Shown here: piece by piece, positions 52,295-60,827 of the stretch | Layout of the letters: each line of letters starts with the position of its first letter | How positions within the stretch are numbered: the first letter of the stretch is position 1 | Assembly (NCBI RefSeq): GCF_001544555.2 | Contig: NZ_FCOK02000020.1 | Coordinates: 1-64,000 of the forward strand | Source: Caballeronia udeis | GTDB taxonomy: Bacteria; Pseudomonadota; Gammaproteobacteria; Burkholderiales; Burkholderiaceae | Length of the DNA: 64,000 bases | Direction of reading: 5' to 3' | The notes under the pieces: model-generated | What the model was told of the DNA's origin: nothing | Seen by the model: only the letters and a program-made list of their open reading frames with translations | Database searches by the model: none | Position numbers and translations under genes: made by a program

Positions 52295-55200
52295 ACTTCG
52301 GCCAATGGATGCAGGCGCACCGGCGCTCATTGCTGTTCGTGATCGGGTTGCTCGCTGTTGCGGGCGCACTGACCGCGTTCCGGCTGCCGATCTCGCTGTT
52401 CCCGAACGTGGCGTTCCCGCGTGCCGTTGTCTCGCTCGATGCCGGCGACCGCCCCGCCGAGCAGATGGCGACGCTCGTCACCATGCCGGTGGAAGAGGCG
52501 CTTCGGCGCGTGCCCGACGTGCTCGATGTCGAATCAAGGACGAGCCGCGGGTCCGCCGAGATATCGGTGAACTTCAACTGGGGCACCGACATGGCGCAGG
52601 CGACGCTACAGTCGCAATCGTCGATCAGCGAGATCCTCGGGACGTTGCCGCAAGGCACGTCGATGCAGGTCCGCCGCATGGACCCGACGGTGTTCCCGGT
52701 GCTCGCGTACAGCCTGACGTCGAAGCAGCAATCGCTTTCCGCGCTGCACGACCTGGCGCAGTTCCAGATGCGGCCGCTGTTGTCGTCGGTGGAAGGGGTG
52801 GCGCGCGTGGACGTGACCGGCGGCGCGACCGACGAGTTCGAAGTGGCCGTGGACCCCGCCCGGCTGGCGGCCTACAAACTCTCGCTCGCCGATGTATCGA
52901 AGGCGATCAGCGCGAGCAACGTGCTCATGGCGACCGGCCGGATCGAGGATCACTACAAGCTCTATCTGGTCATAGCGGATGCGACCATTACGAAGCTCGA
53001 CGATCTGAGGAACGTGGTGGTGGCGGCGAACGGGCCCACCCAGATCCGGCTCGGCGATGTTGCCACGGTGCGCGCGGGCGTCACGCCGCAATGGCTGCGC
53101 GTGACCGCCGACGGGCAGGACGCAGTGCTCGTCAACATCTACCAGCAGCCGGGCGCGAACAGCGTCGCCATGGCGAAGGCGATCCGCGCAAAGCTGAGCG
53201 CATTCCAGCCGCAGATGCCGCCGGGCGTGCGCCTCGCCAACTGGTACGACCAGAGCGAACTGGTGACCGCAGCCGCCACGAGCGTGCGTGACGCCATCAT
53301 GATCGGCGTCGTGCTCGCTGCGCTGACACTGTTCGCATTCCTGCGCAACTGGAAGATCACCGCGATTGCCGTGGCGCTGGTGCCGGTCGTGATGGCCGCG
53401 ACCATCCTCTTGCTCGATGTGTTCGGCATGGGCTTCAACATCATGACGCTCGGCGGCATGGCGGCGGCGGTAGGCCTGGTGATCGACGATGCGATCGTGA
53501 TGATCGAGCATATCGTGCGGCGCATGCGCGAGGGCGGTGCGAACGCGTTCCATGGCCGCGTGATGGCGGCCGCGCTCGAATTCACCCGGCCGCTTGCCGG
53601 GTCGTCCGCGGCGACGCTGATCATCTTCGTGCCCCTCGCTTTTCTGTCGGGTGTGACGGGCGCGTTCTTCAAGGCGCTGTCCGTCACCATGGCAAGCGCG
53701 CTCCTCATTTCGTTCATGGTCACCTGGCTTGCCGTGCCCATCCTCTGCGACCGATGGCTCAAGCCCAAGGACGCGGAGGAACACACGGAGACTCGCCTCG
53801 CGACGTGGATGAACAAGCACTACGCGACGTTGATCGGCCGCGTCAGCGCACGGCCGGTGCTCGTCCTGATCGGCCTCGTACCGCTGGTTGTTGTCGCTGC
53901 GTTCGCGTTCACCCGGGTGGGCAGCGGGTTCATGCCGACCATGGACGAAGGCGGTTTTGTGCTCGACTATCACACCGAGCCGGGTACATCGATCAGTGAA
54001 ACCGACCGGCTGATGAAGCAGGTCGAGGCGATTGTCAGCGCCAATCCGAATGTCGCCACTTACTCGCGGCGGACCGGCGCAGGCTTGGGCGGCGATCTGA
54101 ACGAGCCGAACCGGGGAGACTTTTTCGTACGCCTGAAGTCCGGCAAGCGCGAGCCGATCGAGACCGTGATGGAGGAGATTCGCTCGAAAGTGGAAACGGA
54201 TGTGCCCGGGGTGAATATCGAACTTGCACAGTTGATGGAAGACCTGATCGGCGATCTGACCTCCGTGCCGCAACCTGTGCAGATCAAGATCTACTCCGAC
54301 GACCAGACCATCCTCAACTCGACCGCGCGGAAGGTGGCTGAGGCGATCGGCAAGGTCCAGGGCGTGGTGGATGTGAACGACGGCATCAATCCCGCCGGCG
54401 ACGCGCTTGAACTGCACATCCGGCCAGATGCGGCGGCGGCCGAAGGCATGGATCCGCAAAGCATCGCGCAGGCTGTCTCCGACATGGTGCAAGGCAATAT
54501 TGCCACGCAGTTCCAGAATGGGCCGAAGACGGTCGGCATTCGGGTTCGGGTGGCCGGTGCGCTCGCACTTACCGACACGCAGCTCGGCCAGTTGCAGATC
54601 CGCGCGCCGGACGGCCATCTGTTCGCGCTGGATCGCGTGGCTTCGCGTGTGACCGTGACGGGCCAGCCGGAGGTGAGCCGGGACAACCTGAAGCGCATGG
54701 TGGCGGTGACGGCGCGTATTGATGGGCGCGATCTGGGCTCGACGATTGCCGACGTGCAGAAAGTGCTCGCTACGGCCAATCTGCTGCCCACGGGCGTGTA
54801 TTACGAACTAGGCGGCTTGTTTAAACAGCAGCAGATTGCCTTCAAGGGTTTGATGACCGTATTCGGCGCGGCTGTCGCGCTGGTATTTGGCCTGCTGCTG
54901 TTTCTCTACGAGCGTTTTCGCATTGCGCTGGCCGTGCTTGCCATGCCCTTGCTGGCGACCGGCGCGGTGTTTGTCGGCCTGTGGGTCACCGGCATTGAAC
55001 TCAACATCTCCGCGATGATGGGCATGACGATGATCATCGGCATTGTCACCGAGGTGGCGATCTTCTATGTATCGGAGCTGCAGGGGTTGATGCGCGACGA
55101 GGAGATGCCGCTCGACCGCGCGTTGATAGAAGCGGGCCGGAACCGTTTGCGCCCGATTGCCATGACGACCATTGCGGCCATTCTTGCGTTGCTGCCGCTG

Positions 55201-55347
55201 GCGTTTGCGCTGGGCCAGGGATCGGCCATGCAGCAACCTCTGGCGGTGGCGATCATCTCCGGTTTGATCGTGCAGTTGCCGCTGGTGCTGCTGTTGTTGC
55301 CGGTATTGCTGCAGTTGTTGATGAAACCGCGGGGCACAAAGGAATAA
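52291..55347 (+). CDS. RND-family efflux pump, inner-membrane permease
   Basis: The 1018-residue product is a full-length RND transporter with twelve membrane helices and two large periplasmic loops (FRLPISLFPNVAFPRAVVSL at the start). MTLGGMAAAVGLVIDDAIVMIEHI in helix 4 contains the paired Asp residues of the proton relay. GVTGAFFKALSVTMASALLISFMVTWLAVPIL is the usual helix 5-6 region. It has neither the heavy-metal (CzcA-type) helix 4 signature nor a clear link to one drug class, so the substrate is unknown. It is encoded after its adaptor with a four-base overlap, and probably controlled by the divergent two-component system. Confidence 0.9.
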   Translation: MNFGQWMQAHRRSLLFVIGLLAVAGALTAFRLPISLFPNVAFPRAVVSLDAGDRPAEQMATLVTMPVEEALRRVPDVLDVESRTSRGSAEISVNFNWGTDMAQATLQSQSSISEILGTLPQGTSMQVRRMDPTVFPVLAYSLTSKQQSLSALHDLAQFQMRPLLSSVEGVARVDVTGGATDEFEVAVDPARLAAYKLSLADVSKAISASNVLMATGRIEDHYKLYLVIADATITKLDDLRNVVVAANGPTQIRLGDVATVRAGVTPQWLRVTADGQDAVLVNIYQQPGANSVAMAKAIRAKLSAFQPQMPPGVRLANWYDQSELVTAAATSVRDAIMIGVVLAALTLFAFLRNWKITAIAVALVPVVMAATILLLDVFGMGFNIMTLGGMAAAVGLVIDDAIVMIEHIVRRMREGGANAFHGRVMAAALEFTRPLAGSSAATLIIFVPLAFLSGVTGAFFKALSVTMASALLISFMVTWLAVPILCDRWLKPKDAEEHTETRLATWMNKHYATLIGRVSARPVLVLIGLVPLVVVAAFAFTRVGSGFMPTMDEGGFVLDYHTEPGTSISETDRLMKQVEAIVSANPNVATYSRRTGAGLGGDLNEPNRGDFFVRLKSGKREPIETVMEEIRSKVETDVPGVNIELAQLMEDLIGDLTSVPQPVQIKIYSDDQTILNSTARKVAEAIGKVQGVVDVNDGINPAGDALELHIRPDAAAAEGMDPQSIAQAVSDMVQGNIATQFQNGPKTVGIRVRVAGALALTDTQLGQLQIRAPDGHLFALDRVASRVTVTGQPEVSRDNLKRMVAVTARIDGRDLGSTIADVQKVLATANLLPTGVYYELGGLFKQQQIAFKGLMTVFGAAVALVFGLLLFLYERFRIALAVLAMPLLATGAVFVGLWVTGIELNISAMMGMTMIIGIVTEVAIFYVSELQGLMRDEEMPLDRALIEAGRNRLRPIAMTTIAAILALLPLAFALGQGSAMQQPLAVAIISGLIVQLPLVLLLLPVLLQLLMKPRGTKE

Positions 55348-55358
55348 GGCAAAGGAAT

Positions 55359-55385
55359 AAAAAAGGGGCGCCGGATCAGCGCCCC
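55359..55385 (-). terminator. Rho-independent terminator downstream of the DUF4148 gene
   Basis: On the minus strand GGGGCGC and GCGCCCC pair around a 7-base loop and are followed by a run of six Ts. It terminates the DUF4148 gene. Read on the plus strand, the stem comes right after the RND stop but is not followed by Ts; it may still slow that transcript. Confidence 0.75.
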
Positions 55386-55464
55386 TCATCGAGTTACACA
55401 AACTAGCTTCACAACACTCAGCCCTCAGCCGCGGGACTTTCATCCCGCGTGCACAACACCGTGA

Positions 55465-55779
55465 TCAGTGATGCGAGAAAAGGGAGTTATGCGGGCCCAT
55501 TGGAATGACACTGCTTGACTGGCTCGATCCGTAGGTCGAGGGGCCGTATGCGTTGTTTGCGCCGTCCTGTTGATCTGCGTGACGAGTCGTATTCGAAGCG
55601 GTCTCCTGACCTGCCGGGTAGTGCGTTTTCGACGGGGGAACCGTCCCTTGTTGTTCAGCGGTGATCAGGTCGGCGCGGACTTGCGCACGGGTGACCGGAT
55701 CGTTCGCGGTCTGTGCGAACGAAGCGAGCGGAAGCGTCAGGGCCGAGGCCGCGAGCAACGACAGTACAAGCGATTTCAT
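55465..55779 (-). CDS. Exported DUF4148 protein
   Basis: A 104-residue protein with a signal peptide (LVLSLLAASALTLPLASFAQ) and the DUF4148 core (DPVTRAQVRADLITAEQQGTVPP). The remainder is polar and Ser/Asn/Gly/His-rich (GSSQSSSVIP, HNSLFSHH). This family is abundant in Burkholderiales, and its function is not known. The promoter region shared with the divergent DUF4118 gene has two PmrA-like boxes, so it is probably under the same two-component system as the RND pump. Confidence 0.82.
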   Translation of the reverse strand: MKSLVLSLLAASALTLPLASFAQTANDPVTRAQVRADLITAEQQGTVPPSKTHYPAGQETASNTTRHADQQDGANNAYGPSTYGSSQSSSVIPMGPHNSLFSHH

Positions 55780-55902
55780 GATGCGTTCTCCTGGAACGAG
55801 AGGTCATCCGGCGTATCCGGATATGGGATGGCTACATCGCGAAAAGTGCCGTAACCGGCACCTCGTCAACCACGATGCATGCTTCCAGATTACACAGTGC
55901 TC

Positions 55903-55919
55903 CTTAACAGTTCCTTACC
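55903..55919. promoter_or_regulatory. PmrA/QseB-like box, imperfect
   Basis: CTTAAC-AGTTC-CTTACC keeps the 11-base period of the box at 49721, with one change in the first half-site and two in the second. Even the spacer shares GTTC with that box. It lies 124 bases upstream of the DUF4148 start, on the side of that gene. A second, perfect copy is 60 bases to the right. Confidence 0.5.
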
Positions 55920-55962
55920 TGGAAACGGGTGGTTTTAGCGACACGTCCGCCGCTGGCAGGTC

Positions 55963-55979
55963 CTTAAGGATGGCTTAAG
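55963..55979. promoter_or_regulatory. PmrA/QseB-like box, perfect direct repeat
   Basis: CTTAAG-GATGG-CTTAAG is an exact repeat with an 11-base period, identical in its half-sites to the box before the efflux operon. It is 82 bases before the DUF4118 start. With the copy at 55903 it fills the 281-base divergent promoter region, in which no other gene is visible. Confidence 0.65.
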
Positions 55980-56060
55980 CAGGTGCATGTCACACTGGCT
56001 GTAACTGTGTGTAATAATCCATCCCCGTCCCGGTTACTTCGCTGACACAAAGCTGCATTA

Positions 56061-56792
56061 ATGAATATTCAAAACGCCCGCCGCTGGGCGCCGCGAGGCA
56101 AGCGTGTGTGGTTGATGAGTGCGCTTGCGCTTTGTGTCGCAAGCGGGGTCAGACTCGCCTTGCATCCGTTTCTCGGCCCGGTCATGCCAGGTGTCGCTTT
56201 CTGTATAGCGGCGGCCATGGTCGAATACTTCTTCGGTCTCATTCCTTCGCTGACGGTCATGCTGCTTGGACTGGGCATTGCCGATTTCCTGTTCGTACCG
56301 CCTTACGGACACATTACGATAGTTACTCGCGATGACGTCGTGCTGGCGATTTCGTACCCGCTCGTCACGCTGTCCACCATCACCCTTATCGAACGGCTGC
56401 GGCGCGCGCAATTCGGTGCGGAAATGATCGCGGCGGTGGCGCTGTCGCGCTATGAAATGCTCCTGCGCGCCGACAATGAACGTGCGCTGTCGCGCCGGGT
56501 TGTGGATGAAACGCATCGGCTGGTGCGGCATTTGCCGCATTACCACGACGCCATCATCCTGCTGCAGGCAGTCGATCGCGACGCGGCGCAAGGCGCCAAG
56601 GAAATGGCGCCCGGGCGGCTCTTCGCCAATGCCCATCCCGACGACATCGAACGGTTGCAGCGTGGTTTGCAACCGGGGCGGCACCGCGTGCGGATCGGCT
56701 CCGGCGACGGCATGCATAAACTTGTGGAATGCATCTGCGAGCGCTTTACCACGCACGCCGGCGAGTTCCTGATCCTGCGCACGGTTGAATAG
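56061..56792 (+). CDS. DUF4118 (KdpD-like) membrane protein without a kinase domain
   Basis: The 243-residue product has about four hydrophobic segments in its first 115 residues (LMSALALCVASGVRLAL, PVMPGVAFCIAAAMVEYFFGLIPSLTVMLLGLGIADFLF, VVLAISYPLVTLSTITLIE). The spacing and the FVPPYGHITI loop match DUF4118, the membrane sensor of KdpD kinases. No His-kinase or ATP-binding region follows; instead there is a soluble tail of about 120 residues that I do not recognise. It starts after a perfect PmrA-like box and overlaps or abuts a hydrolase gene, so the two form an operon. Confidence 0.68.
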   Translation: MNIQNARRWAPRGKRVWLMSALALCVASGVRLALHPFLGPVMPGVAFCIAAAMVEYFFGLIPSLTVMLLGLGIADFLFVPPYGHITIVTRDDVVLAISYPLVTLSTITLIERLRRAQFGAEMIAAVALSRYEMLLRADNERALSRRVVDETHRLVRHLPHYHDAIILLQAVDRDAAQGAKEMAPGRLFANAHPDDIERLQRGLQPGRHRVRIGSGDGMHKLVECICERFTTHAGEFLILRTVE

Positions 56793-56793
56793 C

Positions 56794-57684
56794 GTGACAA
56801 AGGAACCGCCCGCGTTGAACGGCTCGATCTTTTATCCCGGCAGCGATCACGCTGTGCTGATGCTGCATGGCCTGTCCAGCTCGCCGCTCGAAATGCGCCA
56901 TCTCGCGCGTTACCTGAATAGCGAAGGGCTCACCACGTGCGCGCCCAACCTTTACGGTTACAGCGCGGGCACGCCGGAACTACGCATGGAAGCATGGGTA
57001 GCGGCCGCGGTCCGGGAATTCGATGCGCTGAGCGCCCGTTACCCCCGAGTGTCCGTGTGCGGCCTGTCCATGGGCGCTACGCTGGCGCTGGCGCTCATGC
57101 GTGAGCGCGCGAGCGCACAGGCTATGGTGCTGCTGTCCGTCACGCTCGACTACGACGGCTGGGCTATGCCGTGGTATCGATTCCTGCTTGGGTGGGCTTA
57201 TTACACGCCGTTGCGCAATCGCTGGAGATACCGCGAGGAGTCGCCGTTCGGGCTGCGCAACGAGGCGTTGCGCGCGAAGGTCGGCCGGGCCATGCAGCGC
57301 AATGATCTGAGCGAAGTAGGCCCGTCGAGCATCTCGCTTTCCGCGTTGCACGAGGCCAGCCGCCTTGCCGCGAGCGTGAGAAAAACACTGGCGGCGCTCA
57401 AGAACGATTGCCTGCTGATCCATGCAATTGACGACGAGACGTCCAGCCCGCGCAATGCGCAGTTCGTTGCGGCGAACATCGGATCGACGGTTCTGCGCAC
57501 CATCTATCTCGACGATTCGTATCACATGATCACCTCCGACAACGAGCGGGAAATCGTTGCGCGCGAGACAGCTGTGTTCCTCAAGGAAAGCGAGGCCGCC
57601 AGCAGTGCCGAAGGTGGCGCGAAGCCAGTGGTTTCGAAGGCGCTGGCCCGACGTCTCCGGCAGATGGCGTCCATCGGCAAATAA
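56794..57684 (+). CDS. Alpha/beta hydrolase (carboxylesterase/lipase-like)
   Basis: A serine hydrolase of about 296 residues. AVLMLHGLSSSPLEMRHLARYL is the oxyanion-hole region, GLSMGATLALAL the nucleophile elbow, and YLDDSYHMITSDNERE supplies the catalytic His near the end; an Asp is available in IHAIDDETSS. It is similar to the Est30/monoacylglycerol-type carboxylesterases. The start is GTG 56794 or TTG 56785; the latter would overlap the DUF4118 stop. There is no signal peptide. Substrate unknown; membrane lipid or acyl ester turnover would fit the neighbour. Confidence 0.8.
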   Translation: MTKEPPALNGSIFYPGSDHAVLMLHGLSSSPLEMRHLARYLNSEGLTTCAPNLYGYSAGTPELRMEAWVAAAVREFDALSARYPRVSVCGLSMGATLALALMRERASAQAMVLLSVTLDYDGWAMPWYRFLLGWAYYTPLRNRWRYREESPFGLRNEALRAKVGRAMQRNDLSEVGPSSISLSALHEASRLAASVRKTLAALKNDCLLIHAIDDETSSPRNAQFVAANIGSTVLRTIYLDDSYHMITSDNEREIVARETAVFLKESEAASSAEGGAKPVVSKALARRLRQMASIGK

Positions 57685-57687
57685 AGC

Positions 57688-57703
57688 CCGGGCAGCAGCC
57701 CGG
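57688..57703 (+). terminator. Small GC hairpin after the hydrolase gene
   Basis: CCGGGC-AGCA-GCCCGG is a perfect 6-bp stem 3 bases after the hydrolase stop. It has no T-run but its place suggests that it ends the DUF4118-hydrolase transcript. The gap to 57967 otherwise contains the PmrA-like box at 57768. Confidence 0.35.
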
Positions 57704-57767
57704 CGGCGGCCTGAAGCGGCGCCGAAGCTTTCAAAACAATTTTTGGTAACTGAACGCTCCGCGCGCG

Positions 57768-57784
57768 GATAAGCGTGGCTTAAG
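57768..57784. promoter_or_regulatory. PmrA/QseB-like box before the small membrane protein gene
   Basis: GATAAG-CGTGG-CTTAAG keeps the 11-base period; the second half-site is perfect and the first has two changes. It stands about 180 bases before the ATG at 57968. A weaker relative, TTTAAG-CGTGG-TTTGCT, occurs at about 58818 in front of ppnP. Confidence 0.45.
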
Positions 57785-57967
57785 CATGTCCCGCTCACTC
57801 TACGAGGAGCGCGGATTCAATCATGCATGCGGCGGCCGATTTCCCTTGAACTACCGACGTGCCGCATTCCGCGCTGCCGGTCGACATGGGCGCAGCATCG
57901 GATGGACGCGGGCCTTGTTCGAGATCGAAAGCAAATTCCGTTTGGGCGCGAGCCCGGAGAGATTGTC

Positions 57968-58363
57968 ATGCAAACCACCCTGTCGATCGCATTGCGCGCC
58001 CACGCGGTGCTGTTGTCGGCGTCGGTGGCGGTGCTGACGGCGGTTTGCCTTTGCATCGTCTTGCTGCTGCACGTGCCGCTGGATGATCCGGGCACGTTCG
58101 GGCACAGGGCGACGTTATTCGGTATCGCGGTGCTCGGTGCGCTGTTTGTGCGGCACAAGGCACGCTGCGCGTTCAGGGCCGCCTTGCAGACGCGCCAGAT
58201 CCGGTTGAGCGACGTCAACGCGAACGGTATTTTCATCAGCGACGGCTGCCCGCACGCGTGGCTGGTTCAGATGTACGCCGAGCTTTGTCCGGTGGCGGCG
58301 CGTCGGCAGATCGAGTCGGGAAGCCCTGCACGCGATGTGCGAGGGCCGAAGGCGAGCGATTGA
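57968..58363 (+). CDS. Small membrane protein of unknown function
   Basis: The 131-residue product has two hydrophobic segments: AVLLSASVAVLTAVCLCIVLLLHVPL and HRATLFGIAVLGALFV. A soluble C-terminal half follows (RFRAALQTRQIRLSDVNANGIF-like), with three Cys residues in the membrane and tail. I do not recognise a family. GGAGAG precedes ATG 57968, which is preferred over longer frames starting in the promoter region. A PmrA-like box upstream suggests that it belongs with the envelope genes to its left. Confidence 0.55.
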   Translation: MQTTLSIALRAHAVLLSASVAVLTAVCLCIVLLLHVPLDDPGTFGHRATLFGIAVLGALFVRHKARCAFRAALQTRQIRLSDVNANGIFISDGCPHAWLVQMYAELCPVAARRQIESGSPARDVRGPKASD

Positions 58364-58448
58364 CGGTGCTGCGGGCGTTTGCCGTCAATCGGGTCAGGTG
58401 CGGGTCAGGTCTGGCCGCGGCGCACGCTGCGAGCGACCGGTCTGCGTT

Positions 58449-58769
58449 TCAGAAGTAGTGGCAGACGTAGTCGACGGTTTCAATCACTTCGATCTCGAAG
58501 CTGGTGTTGCCCGGCACGGTGATGGACTCGCCCGCGCCGTATTCACGCCACGCGTCTTCTCCCGGATTACGTACACGGCACCGGCCGGCGTTCACATCGA
58601 TCTGTTCAGGGGCTTGCGTCGAGAACGTCAGCAACGCCGGAAAAATGACGCCCAGCGTCTTGCGCGTGCCATCGCTCAGAAGGACGGTATGCAACACGCA
58701 TTTGCCGTCGAAGTAAATGTTTGCGCGCTTGAGGATCGAGGCGTTGTCGAATTGTGCGGTCGTTGTCAT
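58449..58769 (-). CDS. ppnP: Pyrimidine/purine nucleoside phosphorylase (DUF1255/YaiE)
   Basis: A 106-residue cupin-like protein matching PpnP along its length: [53 protein letters not shown] and [22 protein letters not shown]. PpnP splits many nucleosides to base and (deoxy)ribose 1-phosphate. The gene stands alone, convergent with the small membrane protein gene. Deoxyribose phosphate formed by it could in principle feed the pathway at 8594-18403, but they are far apart. Confidence 0.88.
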   Translation of the reverse strand: MTTTAQFDNASILKRANIYFDGKCVLHTVLLSDGTRKTLGVIFPALLTFSTQAPEQIDVNAGRCRVRNPGEDAWREYGAGESITVPGNTSFEIEVIETVDYVCHYF

Positions 58770-58918
58770 GCGTTGAAATTCCTATAGTCCGGTTTGTTGG
58801 ATCGGCATGGCCAACCCTTTAAGCGTGGTTTGCTGCCCCGCAAAACATAGTCATTATCCTGCCGCTTGGCAATGACCCCGTGCACGTGTCACGCGCCCGG
58901 CCGGCAGGCACGGAAATG

Positions 58919-59428
58919 CTAGATAGGGAAACCGGTCGTCGAGAGGATTTCCTTCAGGACCATGAATGTCCTGACCTGGCGCACGCCCGGCAAATACAGC
59001 AACTGCTCGGCATGCAGGCGGTTAAAGCTCTCGCTGTCGCGCGTACGGACCAGCATGAAGCAGTCGAACTCGCCTGTCGTAATGTGGCACTCCATGCATC
59101 CCGAAACCTTTTGGGCGGCTTTCTCGAACGCGGCGAAAGACTCCGGCGTGGAGCGATCCAGCACCACGCCGATGATCATCAGCATGCCCGCGTTGAGCTT
59201 CTTCGGGTCCAGCAACGCGACCGTGCCGCGGATCAGGCCCGCTTGTTTAAGCCGTTCCACGCGGCGTAAGCAAGCCGGCGCACTCAGGTTCACCTTGTCC
59301 GCCAGCGCGACGTTGGAAATAGAGGCGTCACGCTGAAGCTGCCTGAGGATGGCGCGGTCGACGCGGTCCAGCTCGGCGCCCGCCGGGTCGCTGACACGTG
59401 AACCGGCACGAACTTTTGTTGCGCTCAT
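58919..59428 (-). CDS. acdR: Lrp/AsnC-family regulator, probable AcdR
   Basis: A 169-residue Lrp-type regulator. The N-terminal helix-turn-helix is LDRVDRAILRQLQRDASISNVALADKVNLSAPACLRRVERLKQAGLI; a RAM ligand domain follows (MECHITTGEFDCFMLVRTRD, LPGVRQVRTFMVLKEI). It is divergent from acdS across 160 bases, the usual arrangement for AcdR, which activates ACC deaminase. The identification as AcdR rests on position and family. Confidence 0.85.
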   Translation of the reverse strand: MSATKVRAGSRVSDPAGAELDRVDRAILRQLQRDASISNVALADKVNLSAPACLRRVERLKQAGLIRGTVALLDPKKLNAGMLMIIGVVLDRSTPESFAAFEKAAQKVSGCMECHITTGEFDCFMLVRTRDSESFNRLHAEQLLYLPGVRQVRTFMVLKEILSTTGFPI

Positions 59429-59588
59429 GGCAATTTACCCACATGTTAATTAGGTCGATCCACCTTTCGTCCAGTGGGAATTAAACAAACGACAATTTAT
59501 TCGCAACCACGCTTCGGACAAAGTTTTTTACCATACTTCTCATCGACGCAAATTAATGCGACGACCTGGATGTCTACCGGAGCGACAC
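59429..59588. promoter_or_regulatory. acdR-acdS divergent control region
   Basis: This 160-base region is AT-rich compared with its surroundings. CAATTTA occurs twice in the same orientation (59431 and 59493), with AATTAA-type stretches between them, as expected for a wrapping Lrp-type regulator. No clear single palindrome stands out. AAGTTTTTTACCATACT at about 59520 could hold promoter elements for acdS. Confidence 0.45.
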
Positions 59589-60605
59589 ATGAACCTCAAG
59601 AAATTTCCCCGTCACGCGCTCACCTTCGGCCCGACGCCGATCCAGCCGCTCGCGCGGCTGTCAAAACATCTTGGCGGCAAGGTCGACCTTTACGCGAAGC
59701 GCGAAGACTGCAACAGCGGCCTCGCATTCGGCGGCAATAAAACCCGCAAGCTCGAGTACCTGATCCCCGAAGCAATCGCACAAGGCTGCGACACGCTGGT
59801 CTCCATCGGCGGGATTCAGTCGAACCAGACGCGTCAGGTCGCAGCCGTTGCCGCGCACCTCGGCATGAAATGCGTGCTGGTGCAGGAGAACTGGGTGAAC
59901 TACTCGGACGCGGTGTATGACCGCGTCGGCAATATCCAGATGTCGCGGATCATGGGCGCGGATGTGCGCCTGGTCGCCGATGGTTTCGACATCGGCTTTC
60001 GCAAGAGCTGGGAAGACGCGCTGGAAGATGTCCGGAAGGCGGGCGGCAAGCCCTATGCCATTCCCGCCGGTTGTTCGGACCATCCGCTAGGCGGCCTGGG
60101 CTTCGTGGGTTTCGCGGAAGAAGTGCGCCAGCAGGAGGCGGAGCTCGGCGTCAAGTTCGACTACATCGTGGTCTGCTCGGTCACGGGCAGCACGCAGGCG
60201 GGTATGGTCGTGGGCTTTGCGGCAGATGGACGCGCCGACCGGGTGATTGGTATTGATGCATCGGCCAAGCCTGAAAAGACCCGTGAGCAAATTCACCGGA
60301 TCGCGCGGAAAACGGCTGAGCAAGTGGAACTGGGACGCGACATCACGTTGAACGACATCGTGCTCGACGAACGTTATGGCGGTCCCGAATACGGTCTGCC
60401 GAACGAAGGCACGCTGGAAGCTATTCGCCTTTGCGCGAAGCTGGAAGGTGTGTTGACCGACCCCGTGTATGAAGGCAAGTCAATGCACGGCATGATCGAT
60501 AAAGTGAAGCGTGGCGAGTTCCCGGAAGGCTCGAAGGTGCTGTATGCGCATCTCGGCGGCGTGCCGGCGTTGAACGCTTACAGCTTCCTGTTTCGCGAAG
60601 GTTGA
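59589..60605 (+). CDS. acdS: 1-aminocyclopropane-1-carboxylate (ACC) deaminase
   Basis: AcdS turns ACC, the plant ethylene precursor, into 2-oxobutanoate and ammonia, a trait of plant-associated bacteria. The 338-residue PLP enzyme shows Lys51 (FGGNKTRK), Ser78 ([10 protein letters not shown]), Tyr294-Glu295 (DPVYEGK) and Leu322 (YAHLGGVPA). The last three positions separate true ACC deaminases from D-cysteine desulfhydrases. Start at ATG 59589. A divergent Lrp-type regulator controls it. Confidence 0.95.
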   Translation: MNLKKFPRHALTFGPTPIQPLARLSKHLGGKVDLYAKREDCNSGLAFGGNKTRKLEYLIPEAIAQGCDTLVSIGGIQSNQTRQVAAVAAHLGMKCVLVQENWVNYSDAVYDRVGNIQMSRIMGADVRLVADGFDIGFRKSWEDALEDVRKAGGKPYAIPAGCSDHPLGGLGFVGFAEEVRQQEAELGVKFDYIVVCSVTGSTQAGMVVGFAADGRADRVIGIDASAKPEKTREQIHRIARKTAEQVELGRDITLNDIVLDERYGGPEYGLPNEGTLEAIRLCAKLEGVLTDPVYEGKSMHGMIDKVKRGEFPEGSKVLYAHLGGVPALNAYSFLFREG

Positions 60606-60623
60606 GCGGCTGAACTAGCGTGC

Positions 60624-60649
60624 GGGACGCACACGCCCGTTGTGCGCCC
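60624..60649. terminator. Hairpin after acdS
   Basis: GGGACGCACA pairs with TGTGCGCCC with one bulge around a 7-base loop, 19 bases after the acdS stop. No T-run follows. The gap to the next gene (60606-60827) has no open frame that I can assign to a family. Confidence 0.35.
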
Positions 60650-60776
60650 ATCCGAAGTTCGTGACGTGTACGCGGCCAGCGGCTTCGCCCGCAGTCGATC
60701 CATACCCAGCCAGGAATCGCCGCTCTTGATGGAATAGACATTGAACCCGAGGTGTTGTGTGAGTGCAGTCAGCAAA

Positions 60777-60792
60777 GACCGGTGAACCGGTC
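60777..60792. promoter_or_regulatory. Perfect GACCGGT inverted repeat before the SOD gene
   Basis: GACCGGT-GA-ACCGGTC is a perfect 16-bp dyad 36 bases before the superoxide dismutase start. It could be an operator or part of the leader of that gene. No regulator in this window is known to bind such a site. Confidence 0.35.
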
Positions 60793-60827
60793 ACGGCTGC
60801 AACCACTCCACACTTACGGGTTTCAAC

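Noticed and set aside
52606..54618. Minus-strand open frame of 670 codons inside the RND pump gene
   Set aside because: Antisense shadow of a well-supported RND gene; composition is His/Arg-rich and no family is recognisable.
57786..58037. Plus-strand frame of 83 codons before the small membrane protein
   Set aside because: Ends in a Cys/Arg-rich stretch, overlaps the supported gene in another frame and has no domain.
60578..60806. Short minus-strand frames after acdS
   Set aside because: Two overlapping frames of about 65 codons have no family resemblance or ribosome site; not enough to call a gene.
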